Below, one piece after another: positions 1 through 8,902 of a stretch of 64,000 nucleotides of DNA (position 1 is its first letter; every line of letters begins with the position of its first letter). This stretch comes from TH-plancto1 sp043777375. GTDB lineage: Bacteria > Planctomycetota > Planctomycetia > Planctomycetales > Planctomycetaceae. The stretch covers positions 1 through 64,000 of the forward strand of contig JAYWHX010000005.1 in assembly GCA_043777375.1 (NCBI GenBank), in the 5' to 3' direction. Position numbers and translations under genes: made by a program. The notes beneath the pieces are model-generated. The model ran no database searches, was not told where the DNA came from, and saw nothing but the letters and a program-made list of their open reading frames with translations.

Positions 1-55
1 AGAAGAGCCGGCGGCTAGCGCCGTGCCGCTCACTCACTCTGCCGATCAAACTCCC

Positions 56-1393
56 ATGTCCACGCACGATCTCTCTGCGAAGCTGCCACCGCCTCATGAT
101 GAGGAACCGGCCCAGCTGCGCAGTGACATCCTGGACGAGTTGCAAGATCACCTGATCTGTGCAACGGATCGCGAGCGTCGGCGGTTGCAGTTGAGTGGTA
201 GGCCGGCAGATGCAGTGACAGTGTGGCAATCAGTCATCGAGCGTTTCGGTGACCCGGCGGCACTCGCCCGACGACTCTGGTTCGATGCGATGAAAGGGCG
301 ACTCATGACTCAACGCGTATTGCTGGGGGCAGTGTCTGTAGGAGTGCTCGCTCTCGTGGGCTGGATGACGATCATGTCCCGCACACTGACATCGGTGATT
401 GACCAGAACCAGAAGGCGACTGCGGCAATACTGGAACACATGGCGAAGGAGAAGCCCAGCCAGCTGCCTTCAAAGCCCTCTGAGCTTGTTCCCGTCAAAT
501 TCACGCTGACACAGAAAACCTCCGATGGCATTCCCGTCATTGGGCAGCTTGTTCACATGATTTCGCGAAACGGAGAGGCGCTACGCTTCGCTAAGTTGTC
601 TGAGACAACCAACCTGTATGGAGTCGCAGATTTCGGCGTTCTGGAATACGGGATTTACGAACTCTCGATCCCGTCCATTGGAGGAACTCTAACGGAGGAA
701 ATCATCTTGCGACCAGAGAGGCCCATGGATCTGAAAATCGCTGTTCCGGCAGCCCCAGCGAAGGGTCAAGTGAAGTTCGAGTTCGCCCCTCCTGATTGGG
801 CGGAGTGGGACTGGATCACGGAGGATCACAAGCCACCAGCCGGTGAACCGGTATTACTCGTTCGTTATAGCTGCAGTTCCGAGGTCAAGATTGATAATCG
901 AGAATGGATAGGCGCTGATGATACGCAATCAATCGTGCTTGGTGCAGATGGAATCTATACCGGCCTGATTGAAGTCGTGGAAACGCAGCACTCCTTGGCT
1001 CAATTCGGAGGTGGCGGAGAGAGTCGAAACAACGATGAGATTGAAAATGTGGATCGCCTGATCGACATCACCTCTCGCATCGACACGCTGACTCTTCACC
1101 AAGGTCCTCTGCGACTTACTGCAGAATGGCTCTATCGGGTTGACAACGCCCCAGGCTTAGACGCTAAGCAGTTTCTTGTTCGTCCGGTGTCACGCTCTCT
1201 GAACCCCGACTATGCGAGATCGCTCAAGGCGACGCAAAAATTCGACCGATTCAAATTTCCGCTCGTACTCGATGTGGACCCCGCAACGACACAGCCCCAA
1301 GTAATTCACGTCCCCAGCAATGACCCCTCAACTTTCGACGGGGATGAACTGCCTTTACTGCTTCCCACTGGCGGCGGAGGCGGGTTCTTCTAA
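56..1393 (+). CDS. Membrane-anchored hypothetical protein with helical HAAS-like prefix
   Basis: I do not recognise a named family. The N-terminal 80 residues are helical and contain an 'LRSDILDELQDHL' stretch and an 'RFGDPAALARRLW' stretch. This is the pattern of the short helical prefix (HAAS/permease-prefix type) that planctomycetes often place before a single membrane helix. One hydrophobic segment follows at about residues 88-107, then a polar helix, then a roughly 300-residue beta-rich soluble part that ends in a glycine-rich tail. The in-frame GTG at 23 would add 11 residues. I prefer the ATG at 56 because the helical prefix begins after it. The prefix architecture usually accompanies a PadR-like regulator just upstream, which would lie outside the window. 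Orientation is presumably cytoplasmic prefix with an exported C-terminus (inference). Confidence 0.7.
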   Translation: MSTHDLSAKLPPPHDEEPAQLRSDILDELQDHLICATDRERRRLQLSGRPADAVTVWQSVIERFGDPAALARRLWFDAMKGRLMTQRVLLGAVSVGVLALVGWMTIMSRTLTSVIDQNQKATAAILEHMAKEKPSQLPSKPSELVPVKFTLTQKTSDGIPVIGQLVHMISRNGEALRFAKLSETTNLYGVADFGVLEYGIYELSIPSIGGTLTEEIILRPERPMDLKIAVPAAPAKGQVKFEFAPPDWAEWDWITEDHKPPAGEPVLLVRYSCSSEVKIDNREWIGADDTQSIVLGADGIYTGLIEVVETQHSLAQFGGGGESRNNDEIENVDRLIDITSRIDTLTLHQGPLRLTAEWLYRVDNAPGLDAKQFLVRPVSRSLNPDYARSLKATQKFDRFKFPLVLDVDPATTQPQVIHVPSNDPSTFDGDELPLLLPTGGGGGFF

Positions 1394-1527
1394 GCGAGCG
1401 GCAGACGTGAGTCTGTCGAGTGAGTGACGTGGGACGTGATTTTCATATCTCTCGCTGAGTGAAAATGATGTTGGTCCTGCAGTTCGGACGTTGACGGGAC
1501 TCGGCAGACTCACGTCTGCCGCTCGCT
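1393..1527. repeat. REP-like doublet (two tetraloop hairpins, head to head)
   Basis: A 29-base arm at 1393-1421 is the reverse complement of 1499-1527 with one mismatch. Each arm also folds alone, as CGGCAGAC-GTGA-GTCTGTCG on the left and CGGCAGAC-TCAC-GTCTGCCG on the right. It fills the gap between two convergent genes, so it may act as a bidirectional terminator. Its form is that of a REP doublet. The right end touches the stop codon of uppP. Confidence 0.75.
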
Positions 1528-1533
1528 CGCTCG

Positions 1534-2319
1534 CTAGCCCCACAGGTGGATCGACTGCCACGTAATACAGACGATTCCTAGGAACAAGCAGTACCACGCG
1601 AATTTATCCAGGCTACCGGTGACGACCACTCGCAGCAGCCAACTGAGCGCGAACACACCTACGACAAATGAGATCACAGCACCAGCTGCCAGCAGTTCGG
1701 GGGCAGTTCCGGTCTCACCAGACTTCAGAATGTCTTTGCTGTACAGGACTGTCGCCCCCATGATCGCCGGGATCGCGATCAGGAAAGAAAAGTCCGCAGC
1801 TGCTGTCCGGCTGAGTCCGAGCATCAGCCCCATAAAAATGGTGCAGCCAGAACGAGAGATTCCTGGTGCGGCAGCCACTGCTTGCAGGGAGCCGATCAGG
1901 ATCGCCATCTGCGGCGTGATGTTTTCTAAACTGAAATCGCCTGTTTTGATTCTTTGTGATCGGAACATCAACGCCGAGGTGACCAATAATCCGAAGCCCG
2001 CAGCGAGCGCATTGAAGGACGACTCCTCCAGCCATTTGAAGAGGAATTTAAGCGGCACTCCGACGACCACCAGCGGAAGCGTGGCGAGCACGATCATCCA
2101 CAGGATTCGCGGTTGCTGCAGCAGTTTCAGAATTCGCTGGCGATACACCACCAAGATGGAACCCAAGGTGCCTACATGCAATGCGATGTTGAGTGCCGCA
2201 CTCTCGGGAATCCCGCCGAGTAGTTCCTCCATGATGACCAAGTGCCCATCGGAGCTGATGGGCAAGAACTCGGCGATTCCTTGCAGAATGCCGAGCAGTA
2301 CGATCTTCCATGCGTCCAT
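1534..2319 (-). CDS. uppP: Undecaprenyl-diphosphatase UppP (BacA)
   Basis: This integral membrane enzyme dephosphorylates undecaprenyl diphosphate to recycle the lipid carrier of cell-wall glycan synthesis. The 261-residue length is normal for the family. Two family motifs are visible: 'QGIAEFLPISSDGHL' near residue 15 and 'PGISRSGCT' in the middle. About seven to eight hydrophobic helices surround them. The serine/threonine normally found just before GH in the first motif is aspartate here, while the neighbouring serines, glutamate and histidine are kept. The start ATG is at 2319. The gene is convergent with the upstream hypothetical and is followed on the same strand by nothing obviously related. 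Confidence 0.93.
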   Translation of the reverse strand: MDAWKIVLLGILQGIAEFLPISSDGHLVIMEELLGGIPESAALNIALHVGTLGSILVVYRQRILKLLQQPRILWMIVLATLPLVVVGVPLKFLFKWLEESSFNALAAGFGLLVTSALMFRSQRIKTGDFSLENITPQMAILIGSLQAVAAAPGISRSGCTIFMGLMLGLSRTAAADFSFLIAIPAIMGATVLYSKDILKSGETGTAPELLAAGAVISFVVGVFALSWLLRVVVTGSLDKFAWYCLFLGIVCITWQSIHLWG

Positions 2320-2358
2320 GCGTGTGATGCCGTAACTTGAGTGCGTGCAGCTGTGAGG

Positions 2359-5300
2359 CTACTCGGTTTTTTGTTCCGCTGCGGGTGTTGCTTCTGGTGG
2401 AGCCGGTGGGGTCGCCGGGGTCTGTACCGCAGGAGTTGAGGGCGGCGCTGGAGTCGCCGCAGGGTCGACCGGAGCTTCCACAGGCGGAGTCACTGGTGCC
2501 TCGCCAGTCGAGGGAGTCGCAGGAACTGCTGGCTGTGCGGCAGCGGCAGCCGCCTTGGCCGCAGCTGCCTGCTGCTCAGGGGATGCGATTTGTTGCGGCT
2601 CACCAGTTAGCATCTCGAGGTAGAAGCAGATCAGCGGTCTGAGGCTGACGTTGGGCTCTGCCTCCAGAATGGCCTTGAGCCGCTTCTCGGCGAGGTCGTT
2701 GTGCCAGGTCGACAGTTCCGATTGAGCCAGCATGAACTCATCATTCGCCCAACGATCCGGTGACTGATACAGAGCCTGATAAGCAGTGTATCCCTGCGCG
2801 GCCGGAAGCAGATCCAGCTGGATGTTAGGGCCCACGGCCAGCGGAGCTTGGTCCATGACAGCCCTCACGGATGACTCGGAGACGAGGCGGGATTCTTCTC
2901 GGATCAGCTGTTCCATTTGCATGTTGTCACCATTGGCCAAACTGGCCAGTGCATACAGGAACCGGATTTGCGACGACATGGGCTGGCTGGCGTCGGCACC
3001 CGATTTGGGAATCATGTTCCCCAGAGAAGCGGCCTGTTGCTGAGCATCATCGGTGCGTCCGACATCCGTGAGCAAGTTAATTTGCATCACTTGAAGCTGA
3101 GGAGTCTTTGCAACTTCGGTGCGATTCTCTTCCAGGATACGAAGAGCGATCCCGGGACACTCGCCCTGGATGGCGGCTTGCAGAGAGTCCTTCCAGGTCC
3201 CGCCCTGTGTCGGAGCCTTCAGGACCTGTTCTTCCACCTGTTTCACATGACGTTTCAGGTCGGTGACGACAGCTGCGTTTTCTTTTTGAGCCTGTGCAAA
3301 ACGCGGGTCACTGGAAGTCAGGGTCGTGTACTTGCCGGTCAGTCGATAGACCTGCATCATATGGCTCAGTGCCAAATCTCGCTTACCCATCTGCATCTGT
3401 AGGGACGCCAATTCTTCGTGGTCCGTCGCAAAGTTCGGATCGAGCAGAATCGCGTGATGGAGGGCTTGCAGAGTCTGAGAAAGCCAGAAGTTCCCTTGGT
3501 ACTGCATGCCCAAGTTGGCCGCGAGGAACGCATCGATCCGCTGGAGGAAGCCCGAAGACCTGGCCAGTATCCGGTAACCCTGTGCGGATTGCGGATCGAT
3601 CACGATCCCCTGCCGAGCATGCCGAAACGCCGACAAGGCCAGCGAGGTGGTGGTCACCAGCATTTCCTGATCCTGGCCAGCAGCCGATAGCAACTGGAGC
3701 ATCGATTGTTCATGGGCAGCCAGTTGAAGTGGTTCGTTGAGCGTGTTCTGCGGCTGCCAAAGATATGTGTCGTAGACCGTCGGTCGACGGGGGAACAACC
3801 AGGGAACATCGGTGGGAGGACTCTTCGGAGCCTCGGTCCGAAATGCCTGTTTGACAAAGCTAATGTCTGGATGTGCGAGGAGGTACTTCTGGAACGCCTT
3901 GTCAGTGCTGTCCCGACGAGACAGCACTGCTCCAAACGACTGCAAACTCGTCATCGCCCAGCCTTGGCTCAGCATTTCAACGAGCGTCACGTAGTCGGGA
4001 GAGGGCCCCGATAAACGAGGAATCGCATGATTGATTTGCAGCTTGTCGAACTCCGGCTTCCAGAGATCGGGTTTGCCGCGCTTCTCATCATTCGAATTTG
4101 GAATCAGCACCGCATATCGCAGCTGGCGATGCTTAGCCAGCAGGTCTTCGCCCCCCATGGCATAGAGGGTTACGCGACGATCTACATAGGGCTTCAAGCC
4201 CGCCCAGATCAGCAGGTCGCCCTGTTCCAGGCGGAAGTTGAAGACGGCTTTCGATTCGATTTCGCCAGCGAGTTTTTCTGCCCCGGACATGCTGGCCTGC
4301 ATCAGTGGAGTGAAGCCCTGTCCGATCCGGCGACCGTCACGCCCCATCAACATCCCATTAATCCCGATCAACCCCAACATGAGTAGTGACACCACGGTGA
4401 TGGCCCGCCCACCTCGATTCCACACCAGCGGCATGGCATCAACCGTGTACTGCTGTGAGAACGTCCCGCGATACCACAACTGAGCATTGATCGTGATGAG
4501 AGCACAGCTCAACAGAGCCGCCACCGGTAGTTGATGAGCACAGAACACCGCCAGAGCCACTACGCCCGCCCACGGCAAAAGCCACTCCCATGTCAATCGT
4601 TTGTAGTTCAGTGCGAACGTCAGCAGTGCCAGGCCACACAATGCCAGCGAGCAGATGGAAAACAGATCGAGACGCTCTTGGAACTCGACGGAATACACCG
4701 GATACCACTGCCAAGCGAATGGCCAGTCAAAGACCTTGTACGCTCTCAGTTCCCGGTACTCGGTCTTGTAAGCCGTCAACGGAGACAGCAGGACATGGTA
4801 GTGCAGCGGATGTAACACCCATGCCAGCAGACTGGCGCCTGTGATCTTCCACAGATTCTTAGCCTTACCTGCGGAATCACCCTCCTCAAAGCCCCGCAGG
4901 CCAATCCAGCTGAGGGCATAGAGCAAAATGATGACGCCGCCGATCCACGCCCTCGAATCCAGTTGGCTCCAGACCCACATCGAAACGGGGATTTGCCAGA
5001 CAAACCCGGAATTGCGGTCCTCAGACCAACGGTACAGTTGGTACACGATCCAGGCGACTCCGAGCAGGGTGATGCCTGTCGGCCCGGGAATCAGCTGAGG
5101 AAAAGCGGCCACCAGCGCGACGGCCGCACACACCGATCCCCACCATGTGGAGACACCTCGGACACTCGTCCGGGAGAGAAACCAGAACGTGAACGCCGAA
5201 ACGATCGCCCCAAGAACGGTCAGTCCATTCGCACCGAGCGCGCCGTAAGTGGCCGCCAAAAGCGGATCAGACAGCCAGCCGATGTTCCGCCAGGTTCGAT

Positions 5301-5619
5301 CCCCCGCGCTGGCCGAGAACGTGTCAACGCCGAACGGCAGCAGATGTTGCTGCCCATTGCGAATACGGACCAGCAGTGATGTGTCATCGATCTGGGTCCA
5401 CCCAAACAACAATGCCAAAAGCACCGTCGCCCAGCGAATCACGAAGTCCCCTCGAACCGCTTCGTCCTCGACGAGTTCAGCCGTCAGCGGCTCGTACTCG
5501 GGCAATGACTCGTGGTCACCTGCGGCTCCCCCGTCGTTCAGTAGCTCTGATTGTTCAAGGGGCTGGGAGGACAAGGCGGTCGCTTCTCCCTCCGCTGAGG
5601 ACTCAGGTTGTGTCGACAT
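2359..5619 (-). CDS. Large polytopic membrane protein with TPR-like C-terminal half
   Basis: The function is not recognised. The protein has 1086 residues in four parts. An acidic cytosolic N-terminus covers about residues 1-60. A membrane half with roughly ten or more hydrophobic helices runs from about 62 to 425. A soluble helical region at about 640-990 contains repeated alanine/leucine helix pairs that resemble tetratricopeptide repeats (for example 'ALHHAILLDPNFATDHEELASLQ'). The last 85 residues are a Pro/Ala-rich tail. The arrangement recalls O-mannosyltransferase-like or oligosaccharyltransferase-like planctomycete proteins with TPR tails, but I see no catalytic motif that proves this. 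The ATG at 5619 is preceded by a 320-base divergent intergenic region. The stop lies 39 bases upstream of the uppP start on the same strand, so the two could be co-transcribed. Confidence 0.8.
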   Translation of the reverse strand: MSTQPESSAEGEATALSSQPLEQSELLNDGGAAGDHESLPEYEPLTAELVEDEAVRGDFVIRWATVLLALLFGWTQIDDTSLLVRIRNGQQHLLPFGVDTFSASAGDRTWRNIGWLSDPLLAATYGALGANGLTVLGAIVSAFTFWFLSRTSVRGVSTWWGSVCAAVALVAAFPQLIPGPTGITLLGVAWIVYQLYRWSEDRNSGFVWQIPVSMWVWSQLDSRAWIGGVIILLYALSWIGLRGFEEGDSAGKAKNLWKITGASLLAWVLHPLHYHVLLSPLTAYKTEYRELRAYKVFDWPFAWQWYPVYSVEFQERLDLFSICSLALCGLALLTFALNYKRLTWEWLLPWAGVVALAVFCAHQLPVAALLSCALITINAQLWYRGTFSQQYTVDAMPLVWNRGGRAITVVSLLMLGLIGINGMLMGRDGRRIGQGFTPLMQASMSGAEKLAGEIESKAVFNFRLEQGDLLIWAGLKPYVDRRVTLYAMGGEDLLAKHRQLRYAVLIPNSNDEKRGKPDLWKPEFDKLQINHAIPRLSGPSPDYVTLVEMLSQGWAMTSLQSFGAVLSRRDSTDKAFQKYLLAHPDISFVKQAFRTEAPKSPPTDVPWLFPRRPTVYDTYLWQPQNTLNEPLQLAAHEQSMLQLLSAAGQDQEMLVTTTSLALSAFRHARQGIVIDPQSAQGYRILARSSGFLQRIDAFLAANLGMQYQGNFWLSQTLQALHHAILLDPNFATDHEELASLQMQMGKRDLALSHMMQVYRLTGKYTTLTSSDPRFAQAQKENAAVVTDLKRHVKQVEEQVLKAPTQGGTWKDSLQAAIQGECPGIALRILEENRTEVAKTPQLQVMQINLLTDVGRTDDAQQQAASLGNMIPKSGADASQPMSSQIRFLYALASLANGDNMQMEQLIREESRLVSESSVRAVMDQAPLAVGPNIQLDLLPAAQGYTAYQALYQSPDRWANDEFMLAQSELSTWHNDLAEKRLKAILEAEPNVSLRPLICFYLEMLTGEPQQIASPEQQAAAAKAAAAAAQPAVPATPSTGEAPVTPPVEAPVDPAATPAPPSTPAVQTPATPPAPPEATPAAEQKTE

Positions 5620-5941
5620 GGAAGAATCCTGGCAGAACGGCAGTGGACAGAGCCACGAATGAAGGCATCACCTCGATTGAGGTCTGCGAAAACACACAAT
5701 ATCAGCGCGGACCACCCGCAACAAACACACTCTGACTCTGTTTGTAATCTGAAAGCGAACTTCATCGAGTTCGCGGTTGTCCCACTCCGACCACCTGCTT
5801 AGAATCTCTTCGTTCAGCAAACCGCTGGACGTTCTCCTGCTCACGGGAAGTGCGATGATTGCATCGGCGCCCCAATTCGCGGACGAGGACACACCGGCTG
5901 GAGCCGGTCCGAGGAATCGCCTCCGGACTGGCTCGAGCGCG
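5620..5941. other. Intergenic region between divergent genes
   Basis: These 322 bases separate two divergent genes. I see no conserved reading frame, no strong palindrome and no repeat family found elsewhere in the window. It presumably carries the two promoters (inference). Confidence 0.4.
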
Positions 5942-6550
5942 ATGCAGGCTAGTGTCTTGGCCTTAAACCGGTACTTTGTCCCTGTTCATGTCTTCACGTC
6001 GCCCCGCGCGTTTTGCCTGCTTTGTAAGGGGATGGCGGAAGTTGTGCATGTGGAAGATGGCCGCTACCAGACCCTCGACTTCGATGGCTGGCAAGAGCAC
6101 TCCCAGCTGAAGCTTGAACTCGGTCTGCGAGAGCCTCATGAGGACTGGATTCAGGCGGTCAACTTCGAGATCGAAGTCCCCCGGGTGATTCGCCTGCTCA
6201 ACTACGACCGCGTGCCCCGCAATACAGTGAAGTACAACCGCCGGAATGTTTTCCTGCGGGATGAGCACCGGTGTCAGTATTGCGCCCGACGTTTCTCCGT
6301 CCAGCGACTTAGCCTCGATCACGTCATGCCACGCAGCCGCGGCGGCCCGGATACGTGGGAAAATGTCGTCTGTGCCTGCCTCACTTGCAACGTCCGCAAG
6401 GGGGGACGCACTCCCTTGGAAGCGGGGATGCGTTTGCTGGCTGAGCCCGTCCGACCCAAACGAAGTCCGCTGATCAGCCGGCACCTGCTGCTCCGCAAGT
6501 ATTCCGCCTGGAAAGCCTTTATTTCCACAGTGCCCGATGGAGCATTTTGA
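5942..6550 (+). CDS. HNH endonuclease family protein
   Basis: The HNH nuclease domain is in the C-terminal half. A CQYC zinc pair is followed by 'LSLDHVMPRSRGG', an asparagine ('WENVV') and a second 'CLTCN' knuckle. These are the expected zinc ligands and the catalytic His-Asn-Asn layout. The N-terminal part begins 'MQASVLALNRYF' and contains a 'CLLC' pair. It matches a widespread bacterial HNH family of about 190-200 residues, which is why I start at the ATG at 5942 and not at in-frame codons as far upstream as 5777. The role of this chromosomal family is not established. Its neighbours are not phage genes. The product is probably cytoplasmic. Confidence 0.85.
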   Translation: MQASVLALNRYFVPVHVFTSPRAFCLLCKGMAEVVHVEDGRYQTLDFDGWQEHSQLKLELGLREPHEDWIQAVNFEIEVPRVIRLLNYDRVPRNTVKYNRRNVFLRDEHRCQYCARRFSVQRLSLDHVMPRSRGGPDTWENVVCACLTCNVRKGGRTPLEAGMRLLAEPVRPKRSPLISRHLLLRKYSAWKAFISTVPDGAF

Positions 6551-6654
6551 GACAGTGTCCCCCGAATCCGGTGCTGTCGAGCGTCACTTCTGGTCTGGCC
6601 AACAGAGCTGTTCGGGTCGCAGTATGGAATTGCGGATGAGCGGTCGTTGTGGCT

Positions 6655-7917
6655 ATGGTTTCGCGAATGATGCCAAAGACCTCAATGAGAATCGCAAGCT
6701 TTCTGAATGACCTGTATCGCTCCGAGTCACGGCGGGTGTTTGCGACTCTGGTGCAGCTGTTGCGGGATTTTGATTTGGCGGAAGAGGCGATGCACGAGGC
6801 GTTTGCTTTGGCCGTGACGCAGTGGGCCGAGTCTGGTGTTCCTGTGAATCCCCGGGCGTGGCTGGTTTCGACGGGGCGGTTCAAGGCGATTGATGCATTG
6901 CGGCGCCGCGGGCGGTTTGATGAGCTGTCGCCAGAGATCGTGGGACGTTTAGAAGAGGTCGCGCAGTCCAACGCGGCGCGGGGGAATCTAGACATTGAAG
7001 ATGACCGGCTGCGGCTGATTTTCACGTGCTGCCATCCAGCGATTGATCCGTTGGTGCAGGTTCCGCTGACGCTCCGCGAAGTTTGCGGCCTGACGACTGA
7101 CGAAGTCGCGAGTGCGTTTCTGACGACCCCGGCGACGATGGCTCAGCGGATCGTGCGTGGAAAGGCGAAGATTCGCGATGCCGGAATTCCGTTCGTCATT
7201 CCGCTGGCGGTGGATCTTCCGGAGCGGCTCGAATCGGTACTGGCTGTCGTCTATCTGGTGTTCAACGAGGGGTACTCAGCCTCGTCAGGCGCGGCCGTCA
7301 CGCGGGCCGATCTGTCCGGGGAGGCGATTCGGCTGGGACGGCTGCTGGTGGAGTTGTTGCCCGATCCCGAAGCGATCGGCTTGTTGGCACTGCTGCTGCT
7401 TCAAGAGTCGCGACGCAGCGCTCGGTCAACGGCCGAAGGAGAGATCATCCTGCTCGAGGATCAGGATCGGTCGCTGTGGGATGCCGCCCTGATTGCCGAA
7501 GGGCAGGCCCTTGTCGAACGCTCGTTGTCGACGCGGCGGTTCGGGGCTTACACGCTGCAAGCTGCGATTGCGGCCGTTCACGCCAGCGCGAAGACGACGG
7601 ACACGACCGATTGGCGGCAGATCGTCGCCATCTACGGAGCATTGTATGCCATCAATCCGTCTCCGGTCATCGCACTCAACCGAGCTGTGGCCGTGGCGAT
7701 GAGTGATGGCCCCGAGGCGGGATTGGGGATCATTAACGCCATTCAGGAGCGTGGCGATCTCACTGACTATCACCTGCTGCATGCCGCATTGGCCGACATG
7801 TACCGGCGACTGAATCGGCTCGACGAAGCGAGAGTCGCTTATGGGCAGGCACTTGTGCTCGCGAAGCAGGAGCCAGAACGAAAGTTCCTGCAGCAGCGTC
7901 TTGATGAACTTGGCTGA
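6655..7917 (+). CDS. ECF sigma factor with DUF6596/TPR-like C-terminal extension (ECF42-like)
   Basis: The N-terminal region 2 has the helix 'FATLVQLLRDFDLAEEAMHEAFALAV'. A region 4 with 'LTLREVCGLTTDEVASAF' and 'MAQRIVRGKAKIR' follows at about residues 125-165. The remaining ~240 residues form the helical extension typical of the DUF6596/ECF42 group, including 'DRSLWDAALIAEG' and a repeat-like 'NRLDEARVAYGQAL'. Such factors direct RNA polymerase and lack a classical anti-sigma partner. ECF42 genes usually sit next to a YCII/DGPF-domain gene; none is seen on either side here. Several in-frame starts exist (GTG 6649; ATG 6655, 6667, 6670, 6685), so the first ten residues are uncertain. Confidence 0.88.
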   Translation: MVSRMMPKTSMRIASFLNDLYRSESRRVFATLVQLLRDFDLAEEAMHEAFALAVTQWAESGVPVNPRAWLVSTGRFKAIDALRRRGRFDELSPEIVGRLEEVAQSNAARGNLDIEDDRLRLIFTCCHPAIDPLVQVPLTLREVCGLTTDEVASAFLTTPATMAQRIVRGKAKIRDAGIPFVIPLAVDLPERLESVLAVVYLVFNEGYSASSGAAVTRADLSGEAIRLGRLLVELLPDPEAIGLLALLLLQESRRSARSTAEGEIILLEDQDRSLWDAALIAEGQALVERSLSTRRFGAYTLQAAIAAVHASAKTTDTTDWRQIVAIYGALYAINPSPVIALNRAVAVAMSDGPEAGLGIINAIQERGDLTDYHLLHAALADMYRRLNRLDEARVAYGQALVLAKQEPERKFLQQRLDELG

Positions 7918-8189
7918 TTGTTTGCCCTGCTCACTGGCCGCAGAGTTGGTGAGCTAAGTCTCTCAAAATGCCGTCATGCCGACCGGGTCAAGACCAGCTG
8001 TTTCGGCTCGCCTGCCATGCATTGCTCGCGGCCAACGATTCGATTGGTCTGATTCGGTGTCATTCACGCTAGGCGACTTCGATTCGGATAAACTCTGAAG
8101 GTACGATGGCGTGCAATTCTTGCTTGACAGTCCGGTTTAAGTGTGAGCTGGTTCCTCAGTGGCGGCAGGTTTTTACGGGATTTGTAGCG

Positions 8190-8680
8190 CTAGGCCTTTG
8201 CGAGTTCATTGCGTTGGAGCCAGCGTTGGGCGGTCGCGGCGGCGTGGGTCAGGATGTGAGAATGGAGATGGTGTTCGATCTGGCCAGCGATCAGGTGCCG
8301 GGTGCGGGGAACGGTCAACGTGGGGGGGCTGGATTTTTTCCCTGCCGCGTCTGCCCGTTGAGGAACCAGCAGCGATGAGCGACAGGGTTTGGTGGTGCTA
8401 CCACCCGATCCAGTTTCGAACTTGAGAGTCGCCCAGGCCCGCCTCGCTCTTCGCTCGTTGAATATATTCTTCGATGCGGTGTTCCGCCCTGGCCACGCGG
8501 GCGAACTCTCGAATAGGCGTGTCGGCATCTGCATTCGAGAGATAGTAGTCGTGTTTATAAGTCCCGTCGGACTGTTGCACACGAGTGATAAATAATACCT
8601 CTTCCGGTCCGGTGCCGCCGGTCGGCGTACGGGCTTGAACGCGTCGTTTGTTCATCTCGGACACCAACCATTCCCAGGAA
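8190..8680 (-). pseudogene. Remnant of an IS701-type (DDE) transposase, C-terminal part
   Basis: Read on the minus strand from about 8680, the translation gives a conserved transposase block containing 'YKHDYYLSNADADTPIREFARVA' split over 'DYYLSNADAD' and 'AEHRIEEYIQRAKSEAGLGD'. This is characteristic of IS701-like DDE transposases common in planctomycetes. After 'RNWIGW' a stop codon interrupts the frame. Downstream, 'HHQTLSLIAA' and then 'GKKSSPP' with a helical C-terminus continue in shifted frames to a natural stop at 8190. At least one nonsense change and frameshifts are therefore present, and the N-terminal two thirds are missing. The 5' edge abuts the transposase fragment at 8692. I saw no clean terminal inverted repeats. 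Confidence 0.75.
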
Positions 8681-8691
8681 GTTCAAAGGGT

Positions 8692-8760
8692 CGTCGCTCG
8701 TTTGAGATACTCCTGGAAAGGCATGACATTGAGTGGAAGGAGAGGTACGTCTGGGATTAA
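8692..8760 (+). pseudogene. 3' fragment of a REP-associated tyrosine transposase (RAYT)
   Basis: The last codons read 'SFEILLERHDIEWKERYVWD' followed by TAA. They align with the C-terminus of the longer transposase at 8903-9361 ('LLQKHGIEWDEKYVWD', then TGA). The similarity carries on past the stop codons into the GGCCCGTxGGG-containing repeat, so this is a second, heavily truncated copy lying just upstream. The upstream part is replaced by the IS701-type remnant. Confidence 0.7.
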
Positions 8761-8880
8761 AGGGGTAACGGCCCGTAGGGCCTTGGGGGGTGATTGGGCC
8801 ACACATTCCCAGGGCGGAGCCCTGGGAACCCGGACACGATGCATTCCCACAAGGCCCAGCGGGCCGCTACTCTCTGCTAA
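8761..8880. repeat. REP-like hairpins between two RAYT copies
   Basis: The segment begins with a repeat shared with 9362-9440 (a 'cggcccgt' core). It contains the hairpin CCCAGGGC-GGA-GCCCTGGG near 8810-8828 and a GGCCCAGCGGGCC palindrome near 8853. The later copy has the matching hairpin CCCAGGGC-TGC-GCCCTGGG. RAYT genes are typically flanked by REP elements of this size, so these are probably its cognate REPs (inference). Confidence 0.65.
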
Positions 8881-8902
8881 ACAACCCGCTCTTGAGAGTC
8901 CC

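Noticed and set aside
1534..2319. Loss of function of UppP because of the SSDGH change
   Set aside because: Glutamate, serines, GH and the PG-x-SRS motif are intact; the single substitution is probably lineage-specific.
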